From contig NZ_SPUI01000003.1 of assembly GCF_004522095.1 (NCBI RefSeq), positions 744,001-808,000 on the forward strand: a DNA stretch of 64,000 nt, written 5' to 3'. A model generated the notes under the pieces. That model was given only the letters and a program-made list of their open reading frames with translations, was not told where the DNA came from and searched no databases. Shown one piece after another: positions 63,048 to 64,000 of the stretch. This stretch comes from Nocardioides sp. 503. GTDB lineage: Bacteria; Actinomycetota; Actinomycetes; Propionibacteriales; Nocardioidaceae. A program made the translations under genes and the position numbers. Position 1 is the first letter of the stretch; every line of letters begins with the position of its first letter.

Positions 63048-64000
63048 ATGCTCGCGCACCGTCTCGACGGCATCCCGCCGACGATCTTCTCCCGCATGTC
63101 GGCGCTCGCCCTGAGCACCGACTCGGTCAACCTCGGGCAGGGCTTCCCCGACGTCGACGGCCCGCCCGAGGCGATCGCCCGGGCGGTCACCGCGCTGCGG
63201 GAGGGGGCCAACCAGTACGCCCCCGGGACCGGCGTGCCGGCGCTACGGCAGGCGATCGCGCGGCACCAGCAGCGCCACTACGGCCTCGAGCTGAACCCCG
63301 ACACCGAGGTGGTCGTCACCACCGGGTGCACCGAGGCGGTGGCCGCGGCGCTGCTCGGGCTGGTCGACCCCGGCGACGAGATCGTCGTGCTCGAGCCCTA
63401 CTACGACTCCTACGTCGCGATGATCCAGATGGCCGGCGGCGTACGGCGCCCGGTCACCCTGCGCGCCCCGGACTTCCGGCTCGACCTCGACGAGCTGCGC
63501 GCCGCGGTGACGCCGCGCACGCGGTTCGTGCTGCTCAACTCCCCGCACAACCCCACCGGCACGGTGCTCACCCGTGCCGAGCTGCAGGCGGTGGCCGACC
63601 TCGCCCTCGAGCACGACCTCGTCGTGATCACCGACGAGGTCTACGAGCACCTCGTCTTCGACGACCACGAGCACGTCCCGATCGCGACCCTGCCGGGCAT
63701 GGCCGAGCGCACGCTGACGCTCTCGAGCGCGGGCAAGTCCTACTCCTTCACCGGCTGGAAGGTCGGCTGGGCCACCGGACCCGCCGCGCTGGTCGGCGCC
63801 GTGCTGGCCGCCAAGCAGTGGCTGACCTTCACCTCGGGCTCGCCGCTGCAGCCGGCGGTGGCGCTCGCGCTCGACGAGCTGCCCGACTTCCCGCGCGACC
63901 TCGCGGCCGACCTCCAGGTGCGCCGGGACCTGCTCTGCGACGGTCTGACCAGCGCCGGGCTCGACGTCCGCGTGCCCGAGGGCACCTACTTCGCCACCAC
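63048..64000 (+). CDS. PLP-dependent aminotransferase (fold type I), truncated by window end
   Basis: The first 317 codons of a class I/II aminotransferase. Motifs are NLGQGFPDVDGP, ANQYAPGTGVPALRQAIA, NSPHNPTGTVL, ITDEVYEHLVF and the PLP-lysine region SSAGKSYSFTGWKVGW. The order resembles DapC/YbdL-like enzymes, but substrate assignment needs more than this. ATG 63048 follows TACGCT (63036-63041) by 6 nt. The C-terminus lies beyond 64000. Confidence 0.9.
   Translation, partial: MLAHRLDGIPPTIFSRMSALALSTDSVNLGQGFPDVDGPPEAIARAVTALREGANQYAPGTGVPALRQAIARHQQRHYGLELNPDTEVVVTTGCTEAVAAALLGLVDPGDEIVVLEPYYDSYVAMIQMAGGVRRPVTLRAPDFRLDLDELRAAVTPRTRFVLLNSPHNPTGTVLTRAELQAVADLALEHDLVVITDEVYEHLVFDDHEHVPIATLPGMAERTLTLSSAGKSYSFTGWKVGWATGPAALVGAVLAAKQWLTFTSGSPLQPAVALALDELPDFPRDLAADLQVRRDLLCDGLTSAGLDVRVPEGTYFAT

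Overview
The window is very GC-rich DNA (about 70% or more by eye) with short intergenic gaps, many GTG starts and a dense mix of short operons. The gene families point to an actinobacterium, most likely Nocardioides or a relative (inference): a DUF222/HNH endonuclease, a class I lysyl-tRNA synthetase, DUF3151 and DUF3817 proteins, a Septum_form protein, and short intergenic repeats ending in ...TCGACCACC. Many genes have a TANNNT hexamer only 6-8 nt upstream of the start codon, which suggests widespread leaderless transcription. I saw no tRNA, rRNA, CRISPR array, insertion sequence or prophage.

Layout. 1-2237: 5' part of a secreted RTX/tandem cadherin-like protein that runs off the left edge. 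2381-5412: sterol-carrier-like protein, ArsR-type regulator, divergent MFS exporter, SDR. 5645-12118: two large secreted paralogues that share an uncharacterised core; the first adds leucine-rich repeats. 12136-14941: WYL regulator divergent from a DrrAB-like ABC exporter. 14982-22054: two-TM unknown, lipoprotein hydrolases, ArfB, purL, a GlxA-type regulator and an EamA transporter. 22104-25775: TetR with a DHA2 exporter, then a secreted DUF1906/peptidoglycan-binding protein. 25789-28570: purS-purQ-DUF3817, and a TetR regulator divergent from a YflT-like stress protein across a large double palindrome. 28578-36022: secreted beta-helix protein, acyl-CoA ligase, MMPL exporter divergent from a MarR regulator, SRPBCC protein. 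36022-45080: purC, sulfotransferase, beta-propeller protein, HIT protein, MFS, monooxygenase, CMD-like protein, SDR, and a small block with a deoxyribosyltransferase-like gene, HNH gene and REP-like repeats. 45463-64000: purD-purB-DUF1330, two tandem Ser/Thr kinases with FG-GAP ectodomains, purA, a lipid-kinase-like gene, lysS, DUF3151, a DHA2 exporter, fbaA, DUF2867, Septum_form protein, a SpoU-type methyltransferase, DedA, pyrE, and an aminotransferase cut by the right edge.

How it works together. The housekeeping backbone is nucleotide synthesis: purS, purQ and purL (the FGAM synthase complex), purC, purD, purB, purA and pyrE all lie here, scattered in at least five transcription units. 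Accessory modules sit between them. They are mostly regulator plus divergent exporter pairs (ArsR/MFS, WYL/ABC, TetR/DHA2, MarR/MMPL), each with visible inverted repeats or promoter elements, and large secreted repeat proteins. The least familiar parts are the tandem kinase pair with calcium-type beta-propeller ectodomains (48478-52679), the two secreted core-domain paralogues (5645-12118), and the long palindromes at 27960-28028 and 38830-38854.
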